Assembly (NCBI GenBank): GCA_014381925.1
Contig: JACNKR010000048.1
Location: forward strand, 25,351 to 89,350
Direction: 5' to 3'
Source of the DNA: Fidelibacterota bacterium
Lineage (GTDB): Bacteria; Fidelibacterota; Marinisomatia; SCGC-AAA003-L08; GCA-2689995
DNA length: 64,000 bases
This document shows positions 19,809 to 28,636 of this stretch, piece after piece. Positions within the stretch are counted from its first letter, which is position 1. Each line of letters opens with the position of its first letter. The notes under the pieces are model-generated. The model was given only the letters and a program-made list of their open reading frames with translations. It was not told the origin of the DNA and made no database searches. The translations under genes and the position numbers were made by a program.

Positions 19809-20070
19809 GTGCTAGGCGGGGAGCTAGCGGTTCCTTGTAACCTGAAATCCGCTTCATGCAGGGTCAAATGCCGTAGGAAGGGTTTTGCTGAATTTCAATT
19901 TAATTATAAGTAGTGATGATTTTGTCAGCTCTACGCAATATATGGTGGTTAAACCCCGTCAGATCCGGAAGGAAGCAGCGGTAGATTATTTATATATGTG
20001 CCGTAGAATCCTGATAGATAGCTGGCTGTTTTTAAATTGTTGTGTCCAGAAGGTTCGACCTACGGTGCAC
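19809..20070 (+). ncRNA. ffs: Signal recognition particle RNA, large bacterial type
   Basis: The conserved domain IV loop is exact: CCGTCAGATCCGGAAGGAAG followed by CAGCGG (about 19957-19982), with the GGAA tetraloop and the GUCAG/AGCAG internal loop that bind Ffh. The 5' part GTGCTAGGCGGGGAGCTAGC followed by a CCGCTT segment has the Alu-domain pattern of the long SRP RNA of Firmicutes and Thermotoga. The 5' GTGC..TAGG can pair with the 3' CCTA..GCAC, setting the ends near 19809 and 20070. Finding it just before dnaX-ybaB-recR matches the order in Bacillus. Ends are approximate. Confidence 0.93.
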
Positions 20071-20087
20071 GGAGATTTAGGAATATA

Positions 20088-21773
20088 ATGAGTTATCAAG
20101 TATTATCTAGGAAATGGCGTCCTCAAATATTTGATGATGTTATTGGTCAATTACATATTACTAAAACATTACAAAATGCAATTCAAAAAGAACGAGTTGC
20201 ACACGGTTTCCTATTTTCAGGTTTAAGAGGTGTTGGAAAAACGACAACTGCTCGAATTTTTTCAAAAGCTTTAAATTGCTCAAATCCACAAAATAATAAT
20301 CCTTGTAATAAATGTAATATTTGTAAAGATATTACAAATGGGCGAAGTTTAGATGTACTTGAAATTGATGGTGCTTCTAATCGAGGGATTGATGAAATAA
20401 GAGAACTTAGAGAAGCGGTAAAATATCCACCTACAAATGGTAAATATCGAATTTATATTATTGATGAGGTTCATATGTTGACAACACATGCATTTAATGC
20501 ATTATTAAAGACATTAGAAGAGCCACCACCACATGTGAAATTTATTTTAGCCACTACAGACCCTCAAAAATTACCTCAAACAATTTTATCAAGAACATTA
20601 CGATTTGAGTTTAAACGCGTTCAATTACCTATATTAAAAAATTATATTCAACATATATTGGATAAAGAAAAAATAAAATATGATGATGCAAGTTTAATTC
20701 AAATAGCAAAAAAAGGTGATGGTAGTGTAAGAGATTCTCTTAGTTTGTTAGATCAAGCAATTACTTATACAAATGGAAACTTAATTTTAAATGAAGTACA
20801 AAATATATTAGGTGTTATTAGTGAAAGTTTATATTGTGAAGTATTATCTGATATAATAACAAAAAAAACAGATTTAATTTCTAATGTTCATACAGCTTTA
20901 AATTCTGGTATATCACTTGGTGATTTCATTATTGGGTTTAATCATTTTTTAAATCAAGTAATGCTTGTATTAAGTGAAGTTGATATTGATATTGAATTGG
21001 GTGATGATACAATTAAGTGGATTCAGTCACAGCCCAATTTACAAGTTTTAGATATATTAAGAATGATAGAATTATCCCAGAATTTTGAATCCAAGCTAAG
21101 GCATATGAAATATCCAATATTAAATTTGGATTCTATGTTAGTAAAACTTCTTTCAATGGAATCTACAGTTACAATTTCTGAAGTTATTCATGGAAATATA
21201 AAAAATATTCCTCCTAATCCATTTTCTCGAAAAAATATTGAGAATAAGCCCGCTGATAAAATTGAGAATAAGACTAAAGTAAAAGAATTAAAAAAAATAG
21301 ACTCACCTAAATTATCCATTCCCGATGAAAAAGAAGATCCTTCGGGCAAAGTATCTGATGAAAAACCCATAATTGAAAAAAATATTGCTAAAATACAGAA
21401 TAGTAAATTAGATTTAAACTTTTTTGAACGAAATTGGAATGATTTTTTAGATCAAGTAGAGGCTGAACATCCTAAATATTTAACTTATTTAGCAGATGTA
21501 AAATTAAAATCATTTATTGATGGAACTTTAACCATTCAATTAAATTCAGAAGATGAATTTAATGCAAGAGGAATAAAAAATAATCAAGTAAATTTAGAAG
21601 AAATATTAGAAACATATTCAGGAGAGAAAGTAAAATTATCACTGAATATAATTAAAGATAATTTAAAACCAACTATCGAAAAAATAGCTAATGGTATAGT
21701 TAAAAAGTCTAATGGACATCCATTATTTGAAACAATTATGGAAACTTTCGATGGTGAATTAATGAGGAGTTAA
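20088..21773 (+). CDS. dnaX: DNA polymerase III subunits gamma/tau
   Basis: This is the clamp-loader ATPase that loads the sliding clamp and tethers polymerase cores. Visible are Walker A GLRGVGKTTTA, a zinc module (Cys in CSNPQNNNPCNKCNIC), the Walker B-like IIDEVHML, and the sensor region ATTDPQKLPQTILSR. The start is ATG 20088, which gives the conserved MSYQVLSRKWRPQ; an earlier in-frame start at 20037 lies inside the SRP RNA. A run of eight A (21290-21297) falls just after the clamp-loader core, and a -1 shift there would reach a TAA at 21308, giving a gamma-like short form of about 407 residues. Confidence 0.95.
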   Translation: MSYQVLSRKWRPQIFDDVIGQLHITKTLQNAIQKERVAHGFLFSGLRGVGKTTTARIFSKALNCSNPQNNNPCNKCNICKDITNGRSLDVLEIDGASNRGIDEIRELREAVKYPPTNGKYRIYIIDEVHMLTTHAFNALLKTLEEPPPHVKFILATTDPQKLPQTILSRTLRFEFKRVQLPILKNYIQHILDKEKIKYDDASLIQIAKKGDGSVRDSLSLLDQAITYTNGNLILNEVQNILGVISESLYCEVLSDIITKKTDLISNVHTALNSGISLGDFIIGFNHFLNQVMLVLSEVDIDIELGDDTIKWIQSQPNLQVLDILRMIELSQNFESKLRHMKYPILNLDSMLVKLLSMESTVTISEVIHGNIKNIPPNPFSRKNIENKPADKIENKTKVKELKKIDSPKLSIPDEKEDPSGKVSDEKPIIEKNIAKIQNSKLDLNFFERNWNDFLDQVEAEHPKYLTYLADVKLKSFIDGTLTIQLNSEDEFNARGIKNNQVNLEEILETYSGEKVKLSLNIIKDNLKPTIEKIANGIVKKSNGHPLFETIMETFDGELMRS

Positions 21774-21774
21774 T

Positions 21775-22101
21775 ATGTTTCCAAAAGGTGGAATGGGAAA
21801 AATGATGAAACAGGCACAAGCTTTACAGGCTAAAATGGCACAAGCTCAGAGTGAACTGGGAGATATTAGTGTTGAGGCAAATTCCGGCGGAGGAATGGTT
21901 GTGGTTTGTGCAAATGGCAATAAAGAAATTACATCAATTAAAATAAATCCAGATGTATTGGAAGAAGATGTAGATTTATTAGAAGATTTAGTTTTAGCTG
22001 CAACAAACCAAGCACTTGTTAAAGCATCAGACGCCGCGGAAGAAAAAATGAATTCTGCTACAGGTGGAATGATGGGACAATTTAAAATGCCAGGAATGTA
22101 A
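21775..22101 (+). CDS. ybaB: YbaB/EbfC nucleoid-associated protein
   Basis: A small DNA-binding protein of 108 residues, dimeric in known members. The family pattern is present: an N-terminal helix KMMKQAQALQAKMAQAQSEL, the strand segment VEANSGGGMVVVCANGNKEI, and a helical Ala-rich end. It starts one base after the dnaX stop and ends on the first base of recR, the conserved dnaX-ybaB-recR order that links it to recombination and replication. Confidence 0.95.
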   Translation: MFPKGGMGKMMKQAQALQAKMAQAQSELGDISVEANSGGGMVVVCANGNKEITSIKINPDVLEEDVDLLEDLVLAATNQALVKASDAAEEKMNSATGGMMGQFKMPGM

Positions 22102-22691
22102 TGCTCCCTGAATCTTTACAGCGAGTTATTGAAGGTTTTAAGCAATTTCCCGGTATTGGTCCGAAAACAGCCCGCAGGCTAGCATTTTATGCGTTAAATT
22201 CGAATGTTACACAAATCCAAGGATTTGCAAATTCATTAATGAACTTAACAGAGAAAATTAAAGAATGTGGTATTTGTTTTAATATTACAGAAAATCAATA
22301 TTGTGATATTTGTAATGATAAATCTAGAGATACAACTGTATTATGCATTGTAGAATGTCCTTCAGATATTTCATTAATAGAGCAAACAGGATTTAAGGGT
22401 CAATATCATGTGTTGGGTGGAATGTTATCTCCACTGGACGGAGTTGGACCAGATGATTTAAATTTTGAAAATTTCATTTCCAAAACTGAAAATTTTTCTG
22501 AAATAGTAATCGCAACAAACCCTAGTGTTGAAGGTGAAACTACAGCCTTATATATCGTAAATTTATTAAAAGATTTGCCAATTAAGGTTTCGCGACTAGC
22601 AAGGGGGTTACCATCGGGTGGGAATTTAGAATATGTAGATGAACTTACTTTATTGCGTTCAATGTCAGAAAGGGTTGAAATCACAACTTAA
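22101..22691 (+). CDS. recR: Recombination mediator protein RecR
   Basis: RecR works with RecF/RecO to load RecA at gaps. The 196-residue protein shows the helix-hairpin-helix (FPGIGPKTARRLAFY), a four-cysteine zinc finger (CGICFN...YCDIC) and a Toprim domain (LCIVECPSDISLIE ... NPSVEGETTALYI). The spacing to ybaB and pgsA is zero or overlapping, indicating one long transcript from the SRP RNA onward. Confidence 0.95.
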   Translation: MLPESLQRVIEGFKQFPGIGPKTARRLAFYALNSNVTQIQGFANSLMNLTEKIKECGICFNITENQYCDICNDKSRDTTVLCIVECPSDISLIEQTGFKGQYHVLGGMLSPLDGVGPDDLNFENFISKTENFSEIVIATNPSVEGETTALYIVNLLKDLPIKVSRLARGLPSGGNLEYVDELTLLRSMSERVEITT

Positions 22692-23278
22692 TGCAAAAAC
22701 ATATTCCTAATTTACTCAGTTTATCTCGGGTTTTATTGACACCTGTTTTTTTATATTTTTTACTTTTTTCTGATCATGAGCATGCAAAATTAATTTCAGC
22801 AATAATATTTACAATTGCATCAATTACAGATGCATTTGATGGGAAAATTGCACGAAAATATGGTTATGAAACTCGAATTGGCGTATTCTTAGATCCATTA
22901 GCAGATAAATTTTTAGTATTATCTGCATTTTTTTCATTTGTATTTTTGGGGGATATTGAATTAATTATGGTTATTTTAATTTCATTTAGAGATATTTTTG
23001 TTACTATATTAAGAATGATAATGGAGGCAAAAGGAGTTACAATGATAACAAGTAAAGCGGGGAAATTAAAAACCCTTCTTCAAATTGGAACCATTAATGT
23101 AATTTTTCTTTATATATTACTAAAATTTTATAAGTATTCAAATTATTTAGAAATCTTCGATAAATACCAAATTATTTATTTATTAATGTTAATTACAACA
23201 ATAGTGACGGTATATACAGGTCTTCATTATTTTTATTATAATCATAAAAAATTAAAAACAATATTATTTAACAAATGA
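22691..23278 (+). CDS. pgsA: CDP-diacylglycerol--glycerol-3-phosphate 3-phosphatidyltransferase
   Basis: PgsA makes phosphatidylglycerol phosphate, the committed step to phosphatidylglycerol. The CDP-alcohol phosphotransferase motif is intact: TDAFDGKIARKYGYETRIGVFLDPLADK has the DGxxAR...G...D...D pattern. There are about five hydrophobic helices over 195 residues. Its TGA stop overlaps the ATG of the following phosphatase gene, whose product acts on its product, so the pair is functionally and translationally linked. Confidence 0.93.
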   Translation: MQKHIPNLLSLSRVLLTPVFLYFLLFSDHEHAKLISAIIFTIASITDAFDGKIARKYGYETRIGVFLDPLADKFLVLSAFFSFVFLGDIELIMVILISFRDIFVTILRMIMEAKGVTMITSKAGKLKTLLQIGTINVIFLYILLKFYKYSNYLEIFDKYQIIYLLMLITTIVTVYTGLHYFYYNHKKLKTILFNK

Positions 23279-23720
23279 CACTGATACACAAACTAATCAG
23301 CACTTTTTTTTTATCGGAAAATTACCATACGCTCCTGGAACATGGGGTAGTTTAGGTGCAATTCTCATTTGGTGGTACATTCCGCACGATTTAATAATTC
23401 AATCCATTTTTATTTTATTATCAATCATAATTGGAACATGGAGTTCACAGATTTATGCGAACCATTTAAATTTAAAAGACCCCTCTGAAATTGTAATTGA
23501 TGAAGTTTCAGGAATGTGGATTACATTATTTTTTGTTCCTCATCAATTAAGTTTATTTATAATTGGATTTGTTTTATTTAGATTTTTTGATATAAAAAAA
23601 CCATGGCTAATTGATAAAGTTCAATATTATTCTGGTGGAATTGGTATTATGGCAGATGATATTCTTGCTGGAATTTTTTCTCGAATTATTATTTATATTG
23701 GAGTGATTTTATTTCTTTAA
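23275..23720 (+). CDS. pgpA: Phosphatidylglycerophosphatase A, with apparent frameshift in a T9 tract
   Basis: PgpA removes phosphate from phosphatidylglycerol phosphate. The ATG at 23275 overlaps the pgsA stop and reads MTLIHKLISTFF, but this frame runs to a stop after the T tract. The body of the protein lies in another frame: IGKLPYAPGTWGSLGA and DPSEIVIDEVSGMW are the conserved PgpA motifs. The frames would join if the run of nine T (23304-23312) had ten. The corrected protein would be 148 residues, near the normal length. The cause may be a sequencing error in a homopolymer, a true mutation, or slippage during transcription. Confidence 0.82.
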
Positions 23721-24940
23721 GGGCATCAATATTAACAATTGGTAATGAATTAGTTTCTGGATTTACAGTAGATACAAATTCTTCATGGTTGGGAAAAAAA
23801 TTAGTTTCTCGAAAAATAATTGTTGAAAAAATAGTTTCTGTTAGAGATCAAGATGAAGCTATTAAATTTGAATTACAATCTTTATTAAATAAAAAACCAG
23901 ATTATTTATTTATAACTGGTGGACTTGGTCCAACTCATGATGATATTACTCAAAATTCAATTAAAACATTTTTTAAATTGGATGAAGATTTCGATCAAAA
24001 ATATTATGATACCTTGAAAGTTAAATTTGCTGAACGCGGAATTGACATGCCGGAAAGTAATCGTAGTCAAGCAATTATATATAAAAATTGTAAAATGTTA
24101 AATAATCCAAAAGGTACTGCAAAAGGGATTGAAGTTAATTTTAATAATACTAAAATATTTGTTTTACCCGGCGTACCAATTGAGATGAAAGCTATTTTTT
24201 TTGATTCAATTAATTCTATTTTACCAGTTGAATCTAAAAACTCATTGATAACTTTAAGAGCTTTTGGTATTTCGGAGAGTAGTTTAGCTAAAAAAATGAA
24301 TAAAATTTTAGATGAATGGAAATCAAAAGTTGAAATTGCATTTTTGCCAAGTCATTTAGGTGTTGATGTAAGAATAAATAATTTAGTAAACCCGAAAATT
24401 AATTTATCTGAAATTGTTGAATCTATAAATTCTGTTGTTGGTAATTATTTTTTTGGAAGTGGAAGTGAAAAATTAGAACAAATAGTTGTTGACGGGTTGA
24501 AATTAAATAATTTAACACTTTCAGTTGCTGAATCATGTACTGGTGGTAAATTAGCAAATTTCATTACGTCGGTACCAGATAGTTCTTCTATTTTTATCGG
24601 TGGAATTGTGGCATATTCAAATTCGGTTAAAATGAATTTTTTAGATGTTGCTAAAGACACAATTGAGAAAAATGGTGCAGTAAGTGAAGAAGTTGCAATC
24701 CAAATGGCAAATGGAATCCGAGAAAAAACAAACTCAGATATTGGAATTGGAATTACAGGAATATCTGGTCCAACGGGTGGATCCGTTGATAAACCTTTAG
24801 GACTCGTTTTTATTGCAATTTCAGGAAAGCAAAATAATAAAGTTAAAAAATTCATACTAAAAATGGATAGAGTTATGCATCAGGAAACAACTTCCTATAT
24901 TGCATTAAATATGATAAGGAGATATTATTTTAGAAAATAA
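23711..24940 (+). CDS. cinA: CinA family protein (N-terminal MoaB-like, C-terminal NMN amidohydrolase domain)
   Basis: CinA joins a MoaB/MogA-like domain (TGGLGPTHDDITQ) to a PncC nicotinamide-nucleotide amidohydrolase domain (SVAESCTGGKLA ... GISGPTGGS) used in pyridine nucleotide recycling. No ATG, GTG or TTG exists before residue 27; the TTG at 23789 would delete the conserved first strand. I place the start at ATT 23711, seven bases after GGAG (23700-23703), which gives MSLRASILTIGNELVSG and 409 residues, the standard length. It overlaps pgpA by 10 bp. The ATT start is an inference; the frame itself is certain. Confidence 0.88.
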   Translation: MSLRASILTIGNELVSGFTVDTNSSWLGKKLVSRKIIVEKIVSVRDQDEAIKFELQSLLNKKPDYLFITGGLGPTHDDITQNSIKTFFKLDEDFDQKYYDTLKVKFAERGIDMPESNRSQAIIYKNCKMLNNPKGTAKGIEVNFNNTKIFVLPGVPIEMKAIFFDSINSILPVESKNSLITLRAFGISESSLAKKMNKILDEWKSKVEIAFLPSHLGVDVRINNLVNPKINLSEIVESINSVVGNYFFGSGSEKLEQIVVDGLKLNNLTLSVAESCTGGKLANFITSVPDSSSIFIGGIVAYSNSVKMNFLDVAKDTIEKNGAVSEEVAIQMANGIREKTNSDIGIGITGISGPTGGSVDKPLGLVFIAISGKQNNKVKKFILKMDRVMHQETTSYIALNMIRRYYFRK

Positions 24941-25493
24941 ACGAATATTTATAGGGATTCCTGTAAGAGTGAATTTAAGTACAATGGTAGAAATGGTTCA
25001 AACTACAATTGATGCACCATATGGTGATATTAAGTGGGTCTTTGGAAAAAATTTACATATGACACTATCTTTTTTAGGTAATTTAGATGAAAAGAAAATA
25101 AATGAATTAAGCCAAAAATTAGAAAGTCTTCAGTTTGGATCCCCGTTTAATTGTGTATTAACACATACTGGGGTTTTTCCTGATGAAAAAGAACCACGAG
25201 TCTTTTGGTTAGGTATAGAAAGAGGAAAAGATAGAGTAATTGGTATTGTTGAACAAATTAATAACATATTAATAGAATTAGATTTACCTGTTGATGATAA
25301 ATTATTTATTCCTCATATCACAATTGGTCGTGTAAAAAATAAAGAAAATGTGTGGAAAATAGGTTCAGATAATTACTTAAATGCCGTATTTTCACCTACG
25401 AGATTCCCCGTGAATTCAGTACATTTGTATCAAAGTGAATTAACTCAACAAGGAGTTAAGTTTACAACAATCGTTTCAAACAATTTACAATAA
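24927..25493 (+). CDS. thpR: RNA 2',3'-cyclic phosphodiesterase (LigT/ThpR)
   Basis: A 2H-phosphoesterase with both signature tetrapeptides: HMTLSFLG (HxTL) and HITIGRVK (HxTI), 188 residues. The canonical start at GTG 24969 would remove the first strand of the fold (KRIFIGIPV). The frame is open upstream, and an ATT at 24927 stands five bases after AAGGAG (24916-24921), overlapping the cinA stop by 14 bp. I take that as the likely start. The order cinA-thpR-recA is common in bacteria. The start is inferred, the product is secure. Confidence 0.86.
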   Translation: MLENKRIFIGIPVRVNLSTMVEMVQTTIDAPYGDIKWVFGKNLHMTLSFLGNLDEKKINELSQKLESLQFGSPFNCVLTHTGVFPDEKEPRVFWLGIERGKDRVIGIVEQINNILIELDLPVDDKLFIPHITIGRVKNKENVWKIGSDNYLNAVFSPTRFPVNSVHLYQSELTQQGVKFTTIVSNNLQ

Positions 25494-25506
25494 AGAGGAC
25501 TTTATT

Positions 25507-26508
25507 ATGGAAAGCAAAGCAAAAGGTAAAAATTTAGATTTAGCCATTACTCAAATTGAAAGACAATTTGGGAAGGGTTCAATTATGAAAATGGGAGATA
25601 AAAAAGCATTAAGTATTGAATCTATTTCGACAGGTTCAATTTCATTGGATGCAGCTATTGGAATAGGTGGTATTCCCAAAGGACGAATAATAGAAATTTA
25701 CGGCCCTGAATCATCTGGTAAAACAACATTAACTTTGCATATTATTACAGAAGCTCAAAAAGCAGGTGGTTCGGCAGCTTTTATTGACGCTGAACATGCG
25801 CTAGATCCGATTTATGCAAAAAAATTGGGGGTAGATACAGATACTTTATTAATTTCTCAACCAGACACAGGTGAACAAGCTTTAGAAATTACGGAAACTC
25901 TTGTGAGAAGTGGAGCATTGGATGTAATTGTAATTGATTCGGTTGCTGCATTAGTTCCAAAAAATGAATTGGATGGTGAGATGGGAGATTCCCACATGGG
26001 ATTGCAGGCAAGATTAATGTCACAAGCATTAAGAAAATTAACAGGTACTGTTGCTAAATCTAAAACGTCAGTTATTTTTATTAATCAATTAAGACATAAA
26101 ATTGGTGTAATGTTTGGAAGCCCTGAAACAACAACAGGAGGGAATGCACTTAAATTTTATTCATCACTTCGGTTAGACATTAGGAGAATTGGTCAAATTA
26201 AAGATGCCGACCAAGTGGTAGGAAATAGAACTCGTGTTAAAGTAGTAAAAAATAAAGTAGCACCCCCATTTAAACAGACCGAATTTGATATAATGTATGG
26301 TGAAGGTATTTCATATATTGGTGACTTATTGGATTTAGCTGTTACAGCAAATATTGTACAGAAAATGGGAGCATGGTTTTCTTATGGCGATGCTAAAATT
26401 GGTCAAGGCCGAGAAAAGGCAAAACGATATTTAGCTGAAAATGAATCTATTACTGTTGAAATAACAGAAAAAGTAAAAGCATTTTTAGGAATAGAAACTG
26501 AAAAATAA
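25507..26508 (+). CDS. recA: Recombinase RecA
   Basis: RecA forms filaments on single-stranded DNA and drives strand exchange and the SOS response. It has 333 residues with Walker [10 protein letters not shown], Walker [11 protein letters not shown], the L1 loop region [20 protein letters not shown] and L2 ([19 protein letters not shown]). The Shine-Dalgarno sequence AGAGGA precedes the ATG. It ends the SRP RNA-dnaX-to-recA gene group. No LexA-type box is evident just upstream, and the gene is probably co-transcribed with thpR, 13 bp away. Confidence 0.97.
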   Translation: MESKAKGKNLDLAITQIERQFGKGSIMKMGDKKALSIESISTGSISLDAAIGIGGIPKGRIIEIYGPESSGKTTLTLHIITEAQKAGGSAAFIDAEHALDPIYAKKLGVDTDTLLISQPDTGEQALEITETLVRSGALDVIVIDSVAALVPKNELDGEMGDSHMGLQARLMSQALRKLTGTVAKSKTSVIFINQLRHKIGVMFGSPETTTGGNALKFYSSLRLDIRRIGQIKDADQVVGNRTRVKVVKNKVAPPFKQTEFDIMYGEGISYIGDLLDLAVTANIVQKMGAWFSYGDAKIGQGREKAKRYLAENESITVEITEKVKAFLGIETEK

Positions 26509-26520
26509 TATTTTAATAAT

Positions 26521-27807
26521 TTGTATAGGATAAAATTTATTTTCAAAATACTATTATTTATATTTAATGTAATCTTTTTTTCTACTCTTGCTTTTTCTAC
26601 TGAATTAGATTTTGAAGTTGTGGTGCATAATGAAGGTGCTTCAACAAAAAATCTTATTTTCCATACTATGAACAATCAATTCCTCGCGATTTTAGATAGT
26701 AATTTAGTTCCATATTGGCAAATTAAGGTTGATGAAATAGGTTTAGATTTTAAAGTAAATCAAAATAATTTAACTTATTTTCAAAAAGATAGTACTTCTT
26801 GGATTGTATTAAATTCAGAAATGCAAGAGGTAGATACTTTAAAATGCACAAACGAACTAAAAGCTGATTACCATGATATTCAATTATTAGAAAGTGGTGG
26901 TTATATTTTACAATCATATCATGATGAAATTATGGATATGTCGCAATATATTTCAAATGGATATACAAATGCGGTTGTAAATGAGTTGGTCATTCAAGAA
27001 TTTGATGTAAATCATAATTTAATTTTTGAATGGTATGCACATGACCATTTAAATATTGGTGATTATTCAACTTTAAATTTATTTCTTGCTGATTTTACCT
27101 GGATGCATGGTAATAGTATTGAAATTGATTTTGATGAAAATTTGATTTTATCAAATAGACGAAGTAGTGAAGCAATTAAAATAGATAGAAATACAGGTGA
27201 TGTTATTTGGATTTTAGGTGGTCCAATGAGTGATTTTACATTTCTTCATGATTCCTTTAATGGATTTTCTAAACAACATGATGTGAGAAGATTGCAAAAT
27301 GGAAATATTTTAATTTTTGATAATGGTACTCAACATACTCCTCAAATATCTCGAATTATTGAATATGAGTTAAATATAGACAATATGACTGCTGATTTAA
27401 TTTGGGAATATAGTCACCCTGAGGAATATGTGGGATTATCGATGGGTAGTGTTCAACGATTAGAAAATGGAAATACATTAATTAATTGGGGGAATATTTC
27501 AAATTCGGGTGCTATCGTTACAGAAGTTAATATGGAAAAAGAAATTGTCATGGAAATTCATTTTCCAATGGGTAATAATATTTATAAAGTTCGAAAAAAT
27601 GATTGGCAATTTAATATTGATTTAATGAAAGCTGACTTAAACTTAGATCAAATAATCAATATTTTAGATATATTAGCTGTAGTTAATATTATTTTAGATT
27701 CCAATTCATCAAGTACTGCTTTTCAATTATTTAAAAGTGATTTAAATAATGATGGAGAAATTAATATTGCTGATATTATTATAATGATTACACTTATTTT
27801 GGAATAG
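26521..27807 (+). CDS. Secreted arylsulfotransferase-like protein with dockerin-like C-terminus
   Basis: The body resembles arylsulfotransferase (ASST) beta-propellers: HDIQLLESGGYIL, WMHGNSIEIDFDENLILSNR, DVIWILGGP and KQHDVRRLQNGNILIFDNG carry the conserved histidines and the blade pattern. It is exported; the signal peptide reads MFKILLFIFNVIFFSTLAFS if an ATT at 26539 (eight bases after AGGA) is the start, and the TTG at 26521 adds six residues without a ribosome site. The last 60 residues form a dockerin-like pair of calcium loops (DLNLDQIINILDILAVVN ... DLNNDGEINIADIIIMIT). Whether it transfers sulfate is not shown; the substrate is unknown. Confidence 0.72.
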   Translation: MYRIKFIFKILLFIFNVIFFSTLAFSTELDFEVVVHNEGASTKNLIFHTMNNQFLAILDSNLVPYWQIKVDEIGLDFKVNQNNLTYFQKDSTSWIVLNSEMQEVDTLKCTNELKADYHDIQLLESGGYILQSYHDEIMDMSQYISNGYTNAVVNELVIQEFDVNHNLIFEWYAHDHLNIGDYSTLNLFLADFTWMHGNSIEIDFDENLILSNRRSSEAIKIDRNTGDVIWILGGPMSDFTFLHDSFNGFSKQHDVRRLQNGNILIFDNGTQHTPQISRIIEYELNIDNMTADLIWEYSHPEEYVGLSMGSVQRLENGNTLINWGNISNSGAIVTEVNMEKEIVMEIHFPMGNNIYKVRKNDWQFNIDLMKADLNLDQIINILDILAVVNIILDSNSSSTAFQLFKSDLNNDGEINIADIIIMITLILE

Positions 27808-27873
27808 AATTTCCTTCAGAATCTATATTTTTATGGGGTTTTTTTATATCATTAAATAAAATTGATTCTATTT

Positions 27874-28635
27874 TTAATCCAATTGAATTAATGAATCTGG
27901 TTTGATAAAAAACCACTTAATTGAACCTATATTTTTAATTTTATTTAACTTACTTTCAGCATCTATAATCAATTTAAAGCTTACCCTTCTTGAACTTTTT
28001 TCATCTTCAAATCTTGACTGCCCATCAACATTGTATAAAATTTTACTCGATGAATATCCAATTGATGAAAGTATATTACGTGTCCAAAGATCTATTTCCC
28101 CAATATTATAAATATTTAAAACATATTTTAATACATTTGAGCTTCTTTTTTGGGATAATTTCATATTTTTTAAATATGCTTCCAGCCCTCTTTTTTCCCC
28201 ATCACCCCAATCACTACTTGTATGACCTTCAATTTGAATAGCACTAATCTGGTTCCTAAATTGTTCATTTTTTATAATAAAAATATACCTAGGAAAAAAT
28301 ATATCTAAAATATTTTTAAATTGGTCTGAAAGTTCAGCCTTCCCTTTTTTAAATAAAACCTCTGAACTATTAAATTTAAATGCAAGTGTAGTAGGATCGA
28401 AATCTGCTTCCCAATCCTCAAATTCATCGGAAAATTCTTCTTTGATTTCAGAAGCAATATCTTGCTTGATTAATTGATAATCTATAACAATGTCTTTGGC
28501 CGATTCAGCAATTTCACTGGAGTTACTAATATAATTTATAGAAATAAAAAGAAAGATAATTGTTAAACCAGTCATTACATCAGATACATAAGTCCAATAA
28601 TCTTCACTTTGTTTTTGCCTTTTGAATTTAGCCAA
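27874..28635 (-). CDS. ZorB/MotB-like stator protein, Asp-containing paralogue
   Basis: The 253-residue protein has a short cytoplasmic end, one transmembrane helix and an OmpA/MotB-like peptidoglycan-binding domain (IQIEGHTSSDWG ... LSQKRSSNVLKYVL ... SSRRVSFKL). The helix reads YVSDVMTGLTIIFLF; its Asp aligns with the proton-carrying Asp of MotB (D32 in E. coli) and of ZorB. Length and layout fit ZorB (about 245 residues). It is the last of three genes on this strand, one base after its paralogue. A proton-driven motor role is inferred from the family. Confidence 0.75.
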   Translation of the reverse strand: MAKFKRQKQSEDYWTYVSDVMTGLTIIFLFISINYISNSSEIAESAKDIVIDYQLIKQDIASEIKEEFSDEFEDWEADFDPTTLAFKFNSSEVLFKKGKAELSDQFKNILDIFFPRYIFIIKNEQFRNQISAIQIEGHTSSDWGDGEKRGLEAYLKNMKLSQKRSSNVLKYVLNIYNIGEIDLWTRNILSSIGYSSSKILYNVDGQSRFEDEKSSRRVSFKLIIDAESKLNKIKNIGSIKWFFIKPDSLIQLD

Positions 28636-28636
28636 T

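Noticed and set aside
19885..20088. Open frame of 67 codons over the SRP RNA region
   Set aside because: It overlaps the conserved SRP RNA core, has no ribosome site and no protein-like pattern; the RNA explains the sequence.
23514..23720. Separate 68-residue gene starting at ATG 23514
   Set aside because: The conserved PgpA sequence continues upstream in the same frame, so this is the 3' part of the frameshifted pgpA.
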